From positions 1 through 53,698 of the forward strand of contig DEIP01000141.1 of assembly GCA_002352605.1 (NCBI GenBank): 53,698 nucleotides of DNA. The letters are read 5' to 3'. The notes beneath the pieces are model-generated. The model was not told where the DNA came from. It ran no database searches and saw only the letters and a program-made list of their open reading frames with translations. Position numbers and translations under genes: made by a program. Source of the stretch: Desulfobacteraceae bacterium UBA2771. Lineage in GTDB: Bacteria > Desulfobacterota > Desulfobacteria > Desulfobacterales > Desulfosarcinaceae. Of the stretch, positions 17,775-27,068 are shown piece after piece (the first letter of the stretch is position 1; every line of letters begins with the position of its first letter).

Positions 17775-18356
17775 TCAAAAAAGATACTTTATCAGCACAA
17801 AGCTACCGACCAGCAATACCGTAAAGGCGACGGCCAGCATGTTAAAATAGCGGTCGATGAAACGCTGGATGCGTGGACCGAATAGATAGATCAGCCCGCC
17901 CACAAGGAAAAACCGGGCCGATCGGGAAACCATGGAGGCCAGGAGGAACACCGTGAAGTCAATTTTAAACATGCCGGCGGCGATGGTAAACACCTTGTAG
18001 GGGATGGGGGTGAACCCGGCAATACCCACCGCCCAGGCATCATAGGTATTGTAGAGGGTTTCGATATAGGCCACCTTGTCCGCCAGACCGTAAAAATCAA
18101 CGATGCGGCTGCCCACCGAGGCCATAAACTGCCAGCCGATCAGGTATCCCAGGCATCCCCCGAAGATCGATCCGACGGAGCAGGCCAAGGCATATTTGAG
18201 GGACTTGTCCGGCCGGGCCACACACATGGCAATCAGCAACACGTCGGGTGGAATGGGGAAGAAAGAGGACTCGGCAAAGGCCAACAGGAAGAGGGCCCAA
18301 GGGCCGTAGGGGGTGGCCGCCCAGTGGAGCACCCAGTCGTATAGGCGCCTGAGCAT
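17775..18356 (-). CDS. DedA-family membrane protein (YqaA-like)
   Basis: This 193-residue SNARE-associated/DedA-type membrane protein has about four to five hydrophobic segments. FFPIPPDVLLIAMC near residue 35 and FTPIPYKVFTIAAGMF near residue 120 match the family's conserved re-entrant loops. The family is linked to lipid flipping and envelope homeostasis (for example undecaprenyl phosphate or phospholipids). Its ATG directly follows the pcm stop with no gap, so both are likely one transcript. Confidence 0.85.
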   Translation of the reverse strand: MLRRLYDWVLHWAATPYGPWALFLLAFAESSFFPIPPDVLLIAMCVARPDKSLKYALACSVGSIFGGCLGYLIGWQFMASVGSRIVDFYGLADKVAYIETLYNTYDAWAVGIAGFTPIPYKVFTIAAGMFKIDFTVFLLASMVSRSARFFLVGGLIYLFGPRIQRFIDRYFNMLAVAFTVLLVGSFVLIKYLF

Positions 18357-19001
18357 CTACTGTTCTCTCCAGCCGTGCTCGCCGATGAGTTTGACAAAGC
18401 GGCACCCGCCCAGGTTGGACCGGTGGATACCCTGCTCGTCACGATAGAGCTTGATCAGGTCCTGGCTGTGGCGGTCTCCCACCGGGATCACCAAGCGCCC
18501 TCCCACGGCCAGCTGGTTAACCAGCACCGTGGGGATCTCCGGCGCGCCGGCGGTGACGATGATGGCATCGAAGGGACTATGCTCTTTCCAGCCGGTGGTG
18601 CCGTCCGAATAGCGGGTGACGATGTTGTGGTAGCGCAGCTGGTCGAACAGCTTGCGGGTACGGGTATACAAGGTTTTGATGCGCTCAACCGTATAAACCC
18701 GGAAGGCAATCCGGGCCAAAATGGCCGCCTGATAGCCGGAACCGGTGCCGATCTCCAATACCCGGTCTTCCGGCATTACCTGAAGCGCCTGGGTCATTTC
18801 CGCTACGATGTAGGGTTGGGAAATGGTCTGCTGCTCACCGATGGGCAGGGGAAAATCCCCATAGGCCTGGTCCATCATCGCCTCACTGACAAACAGATGC
18901 CGGGGAACGGAGCGCATGGCCGACAGCACACGGGGATCCCTGATCCCGCGGGCGATGATCTGTTTGGTGACCATTTCATTTCTCAGGCGCTGGAATTTCA
19001 T
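18357..19001 (-). CDS. pcm: protein-L-isoaspartate O-methyltransferase
   Basis: The 214-residue enzyme carries the SAM-binding motif [15 protein letters not shown] and the PCMT segments [12 protein letters not shown] and VTAGAPEIP. It methylates L-isoaspartyl residues in ageing proteins to start their repair. The ATG at 19001 gives the usual [10 protein letters not shown] start; a TTG two codons upstream sits closer to a GGAG and cannot be excluded. It abuts the DedA gene, a pairing that suggests an envelope/stress operon. Confidence 0.93.
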   Translation of the reverse strand: MKFQRLRNEMVTKQIIARGIRDPRVLSAMRSVPRHLFVSEAMMDQAYGDFPLPIGEQQTISQPYIVAEMTQALQVMPEDRVLEIGTGSGYQAAILARIAFRVYTVERIKTLYTRTRKLFDQLRYHNIVTRYSDGTTGWKEHSPFDAIIVTAGAPEIPTVLVNQLAVGGRLVIPVGDRHSQDLIKLYRDEQGIHRSNLGGCRFVKLIGEHGWREQ

Positions 19002-19157
19002 CGGCAATTTTCTCCCGGCACGTGTCTATCAATTCAGATAGTTTGGGTCAAGATATTAGATGGAAGGATGGGCAAAAAGGCAAACCGAAGAGTTTCCAAT
19101 ATCCAATTTCGAATATGCAAATTGAAAAACCAGGAGACAGGAAAAAACCAACTGACG

Positions 19158-19180
19158 AACGCCGAATAATGTTCGACGTT
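19158..19180. repeat. small imperfect inverted repeat with TCGAA-like words
   Basis: AACG-c-CGAA, loop TAATG, TTCG-a-CGTT forms a short hairpin in the 224-base gap between pcm and the folate gene. Just upstream, CAATTT and AAATTG flank nine bases (about 19091-19111 region). The gap has no gene and is AT-rich; it looks like a decayed intergenic repeat. Confidence 0.4.
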
Positions 19181-19225
19181 AATCTGTTACACCCACCTTC
19201 TAAATTCTGATTCCTGAATCCTTCT

Positions 19226-19813
19226 TTATATCTTATAGATCACCCGTTTCTCGGTAATGATTATATCCACATGCTTGTCGTGAGATTCCATGGGCACCTG
19301 GGGAACCAGCTGCCCCTCTAAGACCAGCCCTACCTTGCGGGTGGTCATGGGCAGCTCCGGGATGAGCCGGTCGTAATAGCCGTCTCCGGATCCGATCCGT
19401 CCGCCCTTTTCATCCATTGCAATACCGGGAACAATGGCGATATCGATACAGTCCAGAGGGACCACCTTGCATTTGGCCGGATTCGGTTCGAGAATCTTGC
19501 GCGGGCCGACAATCAGATCTTTGTCCAGATTATCCACTTTCATCGGTTTCATGGTGGACTTGGCTATGTTAAAAGTAGGCAGCACCACGATCTTGCCGAA
19601 TTCGTAGGCCCGCTTGACAATGGAATCGGTGGCGACTTCGTTTTCGGCATTCACGTAAAGCATGACAATTTTGGACTCGAGAAAGTTGGCGAACTCAAAA
19701 AGCCGGTTCTCGATAATGCGGGTATTCTCTTGGAGTACCTCTCTGGAAAGTGAATCAAAAAAGGTCGATATTTCATTTCTGATTTCCTGCTTTTTTTCCC
19801 GGACCTCATCCAT
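19226..19813 (-). CDS. 5-formyltetrahydrofolate cyclo-ligase
   Basis: The 195-residue protein belongs to the MTHFS/YgfA family. It converts 5-formyl-THF to 5,10-methenyl-THF with ATP, recycling folate. The C-terminal signature is RIGSGDGYYDRL, preceded by IVPGIAMDEKG. The start at 19813 (MDEVREKK) has GGTGG eight bases upstream; an in-frame extension to 19906 is not family-like. In E. coli the homologue follows the 6S RNA gene, so the upstream gap was checked for 6S-like structure, and none was convincing. Confidence 0.9.
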   Translation of the reverse strand: MDEVREKKQEIRNEISTFFDSLSREVLQENTRIIENRLFEFANFLESKIVMLYVNAENEVATDSIVKRAYEFGKIVVLPTFNIAKSTMKPMKVDNLDKDLIVGPRKILEPNPAKCKVVPLDCIDIAIVPGIAMDEKGGRIGSGDGYYDRLIPELPMTTRKVGLVLEGQLVPQVPMESHDKHVDIIITEKRVIYKI

Positions 19814-20144
19814 CGCCATTTCCACCTTTCGGTTTTTTGCCCCCGGCCGCAACACAGCAGGTAAACGGCCGATTTTCAGTTCACTCTTGGTCCCCCGCCG
19901 CCCCATGCATCCGGTTCTTCAATAAACGCCGACAAACAATGGAAAAATGCTCCCGCCGTCGCGGTTCAACCGGCAATCATGATTGACTAATCAGACCGCT
20001 TGGGATAGTGTTTTTGCTGATTTTACCTTCGGTGTTCGCCTTTCATCGGTATAGCCGTTCACCATCCTTGAACAAACTGACACCGCCACCTGCAATCCGA
20101 TGTATGGCCCCGTTTGGACACGACTTCGGAATATAAGGACAATT
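19814..20144. promoter_or_regulatory. divergent intergenic region between folate gene and serS
   Basis: These 330 bases have no supported gene. On the plus strand TTGACT (19983-19988) and TAGTGT (20006-20011) are 17 bases apart and could start serS. The leader that follows has CGGTGT/ACACCG (20030-20035 with 20080-20085) around GTTCA/TGAAC (20057-20061 with 20069-20073), and a competing CATCGG/CCGATG pair (20044-20049 with 20097-20102). The strengths are modest, so this is a possible structured 5' leader only. Confidence 0.35.
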
Positions 20145-21419
20145 ATGCTGGAAATCAAGCTCCTCAGAGAAAATTTGGAACTGGTCAAAACGGCCATGCA
20201 AAACCGTGGAACCGCTATCGATTGGGAGGCATTTCAAACCCATGACGCCCGGCGAAAAACCATTCTTTGCGAGTTGGAAGAACTCCGGCGCCAACGGAAC
20301 CACGTCTCCGATCAGGTCGCTCGAATGAAACGCAGCGGGGAGAACGCGGATGCCATCATCGAAAAAATGCGCGACGTCTCCGTTACCATCAAGCGTCTGG
20401 AAAAAGACCTGGGGGTGAGTGAATCGGTCATCGACGAGATCATCATGGCCATGCCCAACATCCCCCACGACAGCGTACCGGTAGGCCGCGACGAAACCGA
20501 CAACCCCGTGATCAAAACGGTGGGCGAACCCACCACCTTTACCTATGATCCTTTGCCCCACTGGACCATTGGAGAAAACGCAGGCATCCTTGATTTTGCT
20601 CGCGCGGCGAAAATCGCCGGCGCACGATTTCCCCTCTACCTGGGTGTGGGTGCCCGCCTCGAAAGGGCGCTGATCAATTTCATGCTGGACCTGCACACCC
20701 GTGAACACGGATATCAAGAAGTACTGCCGCCATTTATCGTCAACCGCAAAACCATGACCGGTACCGGTCAGCTCCCCAAGTTCGAGGAGGATCTGTTCAA
20801 GCTGGAAGGCCTGGACTATTTTCTCATCCCCACGGCAGAAGTCCCGGTCACCAACATCCACCAGGCGGAAACGCTGGACGTTTCCCGGTTGCCGATCACC
20901 TACACGGCCTACACCCCCTGTTTTCGCTCAGAGGCCGGCTCCTACGGAAAAGACACGCGCGGGCTGATCCGACAGCACCAGTTCAACAAGGTGGAACTGG
21001 TCAAATTCGTCCGGCCGGAAACCTCCTATGGCGAACTGGAATCGCTTCTGGACAATGCGGAAACGGTGCTTCGCCGTCTTGAACTGCCCTACCGGGTAAT
21101 CAGCCTGTGCACCGGCGACATCGGTTTCTCTGCCGCCAAAACCTATGACATCGAAGTGTGGATGCCCGCCCAGCACGTCTATCGCGAGATCTCCTCGTGC
21201 AGCAACTTCGAGGATTTCCAGGCCCGACGGACCAACATCCGCTTCAAGGAAAAGGGCAAAAAGGGCACCCGGCTGGTCCATACCCTAAACGGCAGCGGCC
21301 TGGCCGTGGGCCGGACCCTGGCGGCCCTGTTGGAAAACGGTCAACGGGAAGACGGCACCGTCATCATCCCGCACGTGCTCAGACCGTACATGGGCGGAAT
21401 GGAAAAAATTGCCCCGTGA
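20145..21419 (+). CDS. serS: seryl-tRNA synthetase
   Basis: The 424-residue class II synthetase has an N-terminal helical coiled-coil arm (about residues 1-110) that binds the long variable arm of tRNA-Ser. The catalytic core shows motif 2 around [18 protein letters not shown] and motif 3 [18 protein letters not shown]. The ATG at 20145 has AAGGA six bases upstream and gives the standard [11 protein letters not shown]; an ATG at 20100 is in frame but not family-like. It is essential, and in this window it lies between two near-identical direct repeats. Confidence 0.97.
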   Translation: MLEIKLLRENLELVKTAMQNRGTAIDWEAFQTHDARRKTILCELEELRRQRNHVSDQVARMKRSGENADAIIEKMRDVSVTIKRLEKDLGVSESVIDEIIMAMPNIPHDSVPVGRDETDNPVIKTVGEPTTFTYDPLPHWTIGENAGILDFARAAKIAGARFPLYLGVGARLERALINFMLDLHTREHGYQEVLPPFIVNRKTMTGTGQLPKFEEDLFKLEGLDYFLIPTAEVPVTNIHQAETLDVSRLPITYTAYTPCFRSEAGSYGKDTRGLIRQHQFNKVELVKFVRPETSYGELESLLDNAETVLRRLELPYRVISLCTGDIGFSAAKTYDIEVWMPAQHVYREISSCSNFEDFQARRTNIRFKEKGKKGTRLVHTLNGSGLAVGRTLAALLENGQREDGTVIIPHVLRPYMGGMEKIAP

Positions 21420-21425
21420 GACGCG

Positions 21426-21459
21426 ACCGATTTTAAGAACCTGAACCGCCCAAATCGGT
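21426..21459 (+). terminator. hairpin after serS
   Basis: ACCGATTT (21426-21433) and AAATCGGT (21452-21459) form a perfect 8-base stem with an 18-base loop right after the serS stop. There is only a short T run after it, so it is a weak terminator candidate. Confidence 0.4.
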
Positions 21460-21519
21460 TTCCAATGGGCAATGGGATTACCCCGCCGCCCCACAAGATT
21501 CAAGGTAACAGACGGACAA

Positions 21520-23370
21520 ATGGCAATGAAACATCGCACCCTTTTTCAAAGCCCATCTACGCACCTGGCCTTTTTGCCGGTGCTGGCGTTGGTTCTGCTC
21601 ATCATGGCGGCCGAAACCCATGGCGCCATGCTCTATAAAAACTTCGTGGTGCGCTACGACCGCGGCTGGGACATCCTCTGCGACCCATACCAGGTCCGAC
21701 GGGGGGATTGGGTGCTCAAAATCTTTCGGCAAAAAGGGGAGATCGCCCATCTCGACTTCAGGGAGTTTCTGAGCATTTTCCAGCGTCTAAATCCCCATGT
21801 GAAAGACATCGACCGCATCCGTCCCGGCCAGGTGGTGGACATTCCCCTGAAAAAACTGGCCCCCGGCAACCTGCCGGGCCAATCCTCCGGCCTGGTCACC
21901 ATTCCCTTCGTCATGATCTCCAACCCCAGGGAAAAGATCGAAAAACATGCCCGGTCTTACACCATCCAGCAGGGCGACACCGTCTCCACCCTTATTGCCA
22001 AACAGTTCGGCGGGAGATACGGAAACACCACCTATAGCCAGGGGATGAGGCTGTTCAAAGCCATCAATCCCCACATCGAAGATATCAATCGGATCTACGC
22101 CGGGCAGAAGATCTATATGCCCGATCCTTCCATCCGGGAACAGCGCTGGTACCGCACCCTTTTCGATGAAACCGGGAATTTGATTGGAAAGATGGCGGAT
22201 ACCGCCGACTCCGAAACCGATGGTCCAAAACCCCGACACCAAACCGCACCCCAACCCCAAACCGCACCCCGGCCCGATCCCGCCGCCGCGAAGATGTTCA
22301 GCCCTTCACCGGAAGCGGATAACAACCGGCCGGCGGCTGAAGTCGTATCGACCATCGGCGGCCGCCTACTGGACAAAGGGACCTATTTCCTGCCCATGAA
22401 GCAGGGAGAGGATTTCGAGCTGGACCTGTCACGTTACCCCATGATCGACCTTCAGGATGGGTCCAAGGTGATCCTGACCGACCAGGACCGGGTGATGGAT
22501 GTGGATCTACCGCTGATCCAGTCATACTGGGATAATGTCAAGGTGGCGAAGGTGCCCGATAACGCCTCTGTCCAGGAGATCCTTGACGCCGTGCTGTCGG
22601 CCTTTTCCGGCGATGCAACCACCAACCAGCTGGCCTTCGACGACGGGGGGGTCGCCATCCAGGTCAGCGCCAAGTGGATCCGCACCGAACCGTCCGCCGA
22701 TGGCCGCGTCCCCCGCCACACCTGCATCACCCCCATCATGGACGCCTCCAAGCAAACCCATGAGGCCATTGTGCGTTACCTGGACCAGAACGACATTGTC
22801 ATCAAGGAGATCCTGACCGGTGGGACCGGGACCACACAACCGCCCCGCCGGACGGATGCGGCAGCAGATATCGACCGCATCGACGGCGCAAACCAGAAGG
22901 TACTGATCGATTCATTTTCCCAATTCATGGGATTTCACTACTCACCCAACATCGACATCAGCTTCCCCTACGCCGGGATCCAGGTCAAGGCCCTGTCCAA
23001 CCTGCTCTCTTTCGGCAACGGGAGGGAAATTCTCATCGATTTCGGTGACCTTTACGGCGATGCGGTCAAAGCTATTCGATCGACGGGGCTTGAGATCCTG
23101 CAAATCAATGTGGACGCCGCACCGATAGAGATCATTCAGCACCTGATGGAAGCCGCCGGGAGGGCTTATACCACGACGCCTGTTCTTCATGGAGCGAACC
23201 GGCCCGCTGAATTCAACACGGCCATTACGGTCAAGGGCATTCTCATTCCGACCAGCAGCGGTCATAATCAGCTGTTCACGAACACGCAGATACCCGAACT
23301 GATCAAAGCCTTTATCCGGGATCAGGGCATACGGCTGGTCCACATCGAAGGTACCGGCACTTCGCTGTGA
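21520..23370 (+). CDS. secreted LysM-domain protein of unknown function
   Basis: The 616-residue protein has a signal peptide (hydrophobic LAFLPVLALVLLIMA, cut near ETHGA). Two LysM-like segments follow: one ending in a DRIRPGQVVDIP motif (about residues 75-105), and a clearer one, YTIQQGDTVSTLIAKQFG, continuing to INRIYAGQKIYMP. A proline-rich linker (about residues 235-260, with a short tandem of QTAPQP-type words) leads into a C-terminal region of about 350 residues that I do not recognise. LysM modules bind peptidoglycan, so it should sit in the periplasm or cell wall. ATG at 21520 or 21526 fits the signal peptide. It precedes a TPR lipoprotein by 71 bases on the same strand. Confidence 0.8.
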   Translation: MAMKHRTLFQSPSTHLAFLPVLALVLLIMAAETHGAMLYKNFVVRYDRGWDILCDPYQVRRGDWVLKIFRQKGEIAHLDFREFLSIFQRLNPHVKDIDRIRPGQVVDIPLKKLAPGNLPGQSSGLVTIPFVMISNPREKIEKHARSYTIQQGDTVSTLIAKQFGGRYGNTTYSQGMRLFKAINPHIEDINRIYAGQKIYMPDPSIREQRWYRTLFDETGNLIGKMADTADSETDGPKPRHQTAPQPQTAPRPDPAAAKMFSPSPEADNNRPAAEVVSTIGGRLLDKGTYFLPMKQGEDFELDLSRYPMIDLQDGSKVILTDQDRVMDVDLPLIQSYWDNVKVAKVPDNASVQEILDAVLSAFSGDATTNQLAFDDGGVAIQVSAKWIRTEPSADGRVPRHTCITPIMDASKQTHEAIVRYLDQNDIVIKEILTGGTGTTQPPRRTDAAADIDRIDGANQKVLIDSFSQFMGFHYSPNIDISFPYAGIQVKALSNLLSFGNGREILIDFGDLYGDAVKAIRSTGLEILQINVDAAPIEIIQHLMEAAGRAYTTTPVLHGANRPAEFNTAITVKGILIPTSSGHNQLFTNTQIPELIKAFIRDQGIRLVHIEGTGTSL

Positions 23371-23441
23371 CCATGTTTCAAAAAGTGAACCGAAAAATGC
23401 CCAATAGAAAGAAATCAATTACCCCCTAAGGAGAATTTTTC

Positions 23442-24209
23442 ATGGCGCGTCGACGATCGAGAACGATCCTTCTTTTCTCTCTTTCCATGCTGCTGCTTTC
23501 ATCCTGCGTCATCTCGGGTGTATCCCCCCTGGATAAAAAGAAAGCCGATGCGGCCAGAAACCTGGGCGAGGCCTATCTCGGTGAGGGCAAAATTACCTTA
23601 GCCCTCGGAGAGCTACTGAAAGCGGAACGGTTGAATGCGAATGACCCCATCCTGCATAACAATCTGGGTCTGGTATATTTGGCCAAGGATAAGATCGATC
23701 TGGCCGTGGTGCATTTTGAGAAAGCCATTCAATTGGCACCCGACTACTCCCTGGCCAAGAACAACTTGGGCAGTGCCTATTTGGTACGCAAAGAATGGGA
23801 CAAAGCCATCCCCGTGCTGGAAGCGGTGACCGGAGATTTGCTTTACGCCACCCCCCACTATCCGTTGGCCAACCTGGGCTGGGCATACTACAACAAGGGG
23901 AATTATGACAAGGCCCGGCAATATTTGGAGGAGGCACTGTCACTGAATCCGGACTTTTTTATCGCCCAATTGAATCTGGGCCGAACCGATCTGGCTTCAG
24001 GCCGACCGCACCGTGCACGGTCCCTGTTCGAAGCGGCGGCGGCAAACAATCCGAAAAATCCGGACCTGCTGTTGGAACTGGGCAAAACCTATCGTCTACT
24101 GGGGGATTACGACAGCGCCAGACTGGCCCTGAAGGGGGCCATTGAATATACGGATGATTCGGAACTGGCCGTAAAGGCCTCCGAAGAGCTCAAGAAAATC
24201 TACCGGTAA
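23442..24209 (+). CDS. TPR-repeat lipoprotein
   Basis: The 255-residue protein begins with a lipoprotein signal ending in the lipobox LLSSC. It then has at least five tetratricopeptide repeats, for example NNLGLVYLAKDKIDLAVVHF, ANLGWAYYNKGNYDKARQYL and LELGKTYRLLGDYDSARLAL. Proteins of this shape act as outer-membrane scaffolds, as PilF/PilW do for type IV pilus secretins, but no pilus gene is nearby. AAGGAGA lies nine bases before the ATG. It probably works with the LysM protein upstream at the cell envelope; that is inference. Confidence 0.88.
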   Translation: MARRRSRTILLFSLSMLLLSSCVISGVSPLDKKKADAARNLGEAYLGEGKITLALGELLKAERLNANDPILHNNLGLVYLAKDKIDLAVVHFEKAIQLAPDYSLAKNNLGSAYLVRKEWDKAIPVLEAVTGDLLYATPHYPLANLGWAYYNKGNYDKARQYLEEALSLNPDFFIAQLNLGRTDLASGRPHRARSLFEAAAANNPKNPDLLLELGKTYRLLGDYDSARLALKGAIEYTDDSELAVKASEELKKIYR

Positions 24210-24293
24210 GGTCATGTACGCAAAGGCTGAAAGCGACCGGTGTCTGCGGTCAGGCGATGTACATCAAAATTGAACTGCGCCGAAGGTGAATCC

Positions 24294-26954
24294 TTACGGC
24301 ACGGCCTGGATGGGATCCACGAATGAAAAGTGGGTTCGCCCCTGCCTGATTCGATGCTTTCGAACTTGCAGAAATTCGTCGTTGATCCGTACCGGCCGCC
24401 GGGCCCATCCCAACGGATGCAGATGGTCGCCCCTACCGGCGGATCGAAGTCGGCGGGCGATGGCGCCCAGGTCAAAGGCCGCAATATCGGCACCCGATGA
24501 CAGGGCCAAAGAGAGGGTGTATGAATAGGTCTCCGGCCAGATGGACGGCAACCAAACCATGTCGGGCGCCAGCGATTGGAGTGTTTCAACCGCTTCGCCG
24601 TCACAATATCTACCGGTGACGGTCACGCCGAGGCGGGTAATGACACGATCGTTTTTGGTGTAGCCCATGACGATGAACTCGATAGGCAGCCGGCGCTTTT
24701 GTACGTCCCGGGCGCAGGCCTTGAGCACATGAAAGCCCTTGATCGGAACAATGGCGCCGACCACGACAATGCGTAGCGATTCCCCCGGCCGCATCAGGTA
24801 AGGCGCCTGTTTGCGGCCGGGAAAGACAAGGGATTCCGGCGGCTGCACGGTCACCCGACAATCGGGAAACCAGTGCCCTATCCGGGTTTTCACATCCCTG
24901 TCCGGGACACTCACCTTGGCTGCCGCCGTAAATAGCTCGGCATACCGCCGGCGCCATGATCGAATATCCGTATCTGAACCGGTGGTGGCACCGGGACGCT
25001 TTTTTTTCAGGCAGGCATTGCATGATTTCTCGTCCGGCGCTCCGCAGTAAACACCGGATGAATCGACCATATTGATACGCGGGCAAACGGATTGGTAATC
25101 GTGTACAAACACCTCCAAGCGCACCCCTGCCTGTTTGGCGCAGGTTGCAATCACCCGAGGGGCGGCATCGTCAAAATCAACCAGCTGATGAACATGGACC
25201 CGGTTGATCCGATATTTCTTCAAGATTTTTAAAACACTGCCGGGAATTCGAAAATCCACCACGTCGAGATTGGGCAGATGTGATGCCTTCACCGATGACA
25301 GCCGGACGCAATGCCTATTGTTCATCAATGGAGTCAGGAAAAACAGGTTGGCACCCTTGCGGCGCAGCCGTCGCCCATAGGCCATGATACTGCGTTCGGT
25401 GCCACCACCACGATTGTGGGTGACCACGAGCACATTGTGATTGGACACCTGTCGCAAGAGGCGTGCTTCGTCCATCCGTCGTCTTGCGGCACGAAGGGGG
25501 TCCTCGGCCACAAAGGCGGCCACATCGGCCTTATAATTGGGATAGCGCCTTGTCACCACCGTGAGCGATTTTTTGATGCGTCGCCCCTTGGCTCCCTTGA
25601 AGGAGCGCGCCCCCCAATGCCAGACGAATATATTCGGGGCGATGACATGTTTCCAGTTTTTGTGGATGGCGCGCTGGCAGAAGTCGTTCTCCTCGCCATA
25701 GCCCAAATTGAAGGCGGCTTCATCAAACAGACCGATGTCGTTTAAACATTCCCGCTTGATATACATACAAAAACCCACCGCGGTCGGTGCTTCCACCACA
25801 TGGTCGGCGTTGACCCTCCGGGCAATATGATCGAGCGTTTCGCTGGTCACCTCCAGGGGGCAGGGATTATCGCGATCGAACACCGGATAACTGCAGATGG
25901 TGGCATTGTTCGAAAGCGGGGTCACCGTGGCGGTGCGAGGATCACGGCCGGCAGTCGCCCGAAGACGATCCAACCAGCCGTTGCAGGGTTGCGTATCGGA
26001 ATTGAGCAGCACCACATCCCGATCGGGGTGGCGTTTCATTCCCACGTTGACCGATCGGACATAACCGATGTTGGTGTCATTTTTAATGTAAGTAAAGTGA
26101 TGCTTTTCGGCGAGTTCACCCAATTCGCGCGATAGGCCTGCGGCCGGGCTGGCATCGTCGATCACCAATAGCTCAAAGCGGGTTTGTTGTTCAAAATGCA
26201 AGACATTGAAAATGCAGTGCAGTGTCTCGGCCTTGCCTTTGTATACGGGGATGATGACATCCACCACGGGAGCGTCACTTTTTTGCGGCAACTGCAGGGC
26301 TCTCCATTGCCTTGGCGCGGGGGGAACGGCTCTTGGGCATCGCAAAGGGCTGGTCGCCCGGTGGCATGGGCCTGCTTCTCCAATTGTACGGACGCAGTCC
26401 AGATGGTGCAGCAACGGGTTGATACCGGCGTTGGCAACTTCCGGGTGGGAAAACAGATAGCGGGCGGCGTCGAAGGTGACACAGGGTGACCGACCTTCCC
26501 GGCCGCCATATTTCAAAAAATGGAACAGGGGATCCACCCCTTTGAATTTAACGTCCCTGTTCGTGGCCAGGTAATAGGCGGTATCGAACCAGGGACTGCT
26601 GGCAACCCCTTTGAATCGGCCGATCAGGGTGTAATGCACCAATGTATTCAGGTTCCCGGGGCGGTATCGACCGGTATTGTGACGATAATGCGCCGGGTCG
26701 AACAGGGGCATGGGAAGCCGATTCTCTTGATCGCCATAAGCCACATAGTGCAGAATCGGGTCATAGCCGTCAGCCACGACATCGGGATTGTTCCGGCGGT
26801 AATAGGTCTCATCGAACAGGCCGGTCCGACGAACCAGATGCACCATGAATCGCTGGCAATACTTTTTCATCCCCAACACGCCGGCGACCCGTTCGAGCCC
26901 GCACAGAAGGACAACCGAGCACCTATTGAGATTTTTTTCGATGGTGCGATTCAT
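24294..26954 (-). CDS. three-module glycosyltransferase (repeat region + GT2 + GT4), copy B
   Basis: The 886-residue paralogue of the capsule-locus enzyme at 8880-11537 has the same order: NPDV-type repeats, a GT2 domain with VLLNSDTQ, and a GT4-like domain. The first 30 residues and the last 310 or so are almost the same as in copy A (about 14 differences in the last 290). Residues about 190-310 differ at roughly four in ten positions. Thus copy B may add a different sugar by its GT2 part while sharing the GT4 part. ATG at 26954 matches the start of copy A; a GTG at 26981 is in frame but unlikely. It stands alone between a TPR lipoprotein and a radical SAM gene, away from the other capsule genes. 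Confidence 0.88.
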   Translation of the reverse strand: MNRTIEKNLNRCSVVLLCGLERVAGVLGMKKYCQRFMVHLVRRTGLFDETYYRRNNPDVVADGYDPILHYVAYGDQENRLPMPLFDPAHYRHNTGRYRPGNLNTLVHYTLIGRFKGVASSPWFDTAYYLATNRDVKFKGVDPLFHFLKYGGREGRSPCVTFDAARYLFSHPEVANAGINPLLHHLDCVRTIGEAGPCHRATSPLRCPRAVPPAPRQWRALQLPQKSDAPVVDVIIPVYKGKAETLHCIFNVLHFEQQTRFELLVIDDASPAAGLSRELGELAEKHHFTYIKNDTNIGYVRSVNVGMKRHPDRDVVLLNSDTQPCNGWLDRLRATAGRDPRTATVTPLSNNATICSYPVFDRDNPCPLEVTSETLDHIARRVNADHVVEAPTAVGFCMYIKRECLNDIGLFDEAAFNLGYGEENDFCQRAIHKNWKHVIAPNIFVWHWGARSFKGAKGRRIKKSLTVVTRRYPNYKADVAAFVAEDPLRAARRRMDEARLLRQVSNHNVLVVTHNRGGGTERSIMAYGRRLRRKGANLFFLTPLMNNRHCVRLSSVKASHLPNLDVVDFRIPGSVLKILKKYRINRVHVHQLVDFDDAAPRVIATCAKQAGVRLEVFVHDYQSVCPRINMVDSSGVYCGAPDEKSCNACLKKKRPGATTGSDTDIRSWRRRYAELFTAAAKVSVPDRDVKTRIGHWFPDCRVTVQPPESLVFPGRKQAPYLMRPGESLRIVVVGAIVPIKGFHVLKACARDVQKRRLPIEFIVMGYTKNDRVITRLGVTVTGRYCDGEAVETLQSLAPDMVWLPSIWPETYSYTLSLALSSGADIAAFDLGAIARRLRSAGRGDHLHPLGWARRPVRINDEFLQVRKHRIRQGRTHFSFVDPIQAVP
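24303..25232. repeat. near-identical direct repeat, copy 2 (3' part of glycosyltransferase B)
   Basis: This is the partner of 8889-9818 in the same orientation, 15414 bases away, with no indel seen over the block. Recombination between the two would remove everything in between, including serS. Confidence 0.85.
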
Positions 26955-27068
26955 GGCAAAACCCTGTGTCGAATAAGGCACAAAATCTTAAATAGATGCC
27001 AAGATACAATATTCAAATCGGAAAAAGGTTGTTGATGTTGAATTGTACTTTTTATTGGTCATTGCGAT

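Noticed and set aside
19820..20144. 6S RNA expected next to the 5-formyl-THF cyclo-ligase gene
   Set aside because: On the minus strand no long closing stem with a central bubble was found; only short hairpins are visible.
22240..22275. Tandem CCAAACCGCACCCC in the LysM gene
   Set aside because: It encodes a proline-rich linker; a short coding repeat explains it.
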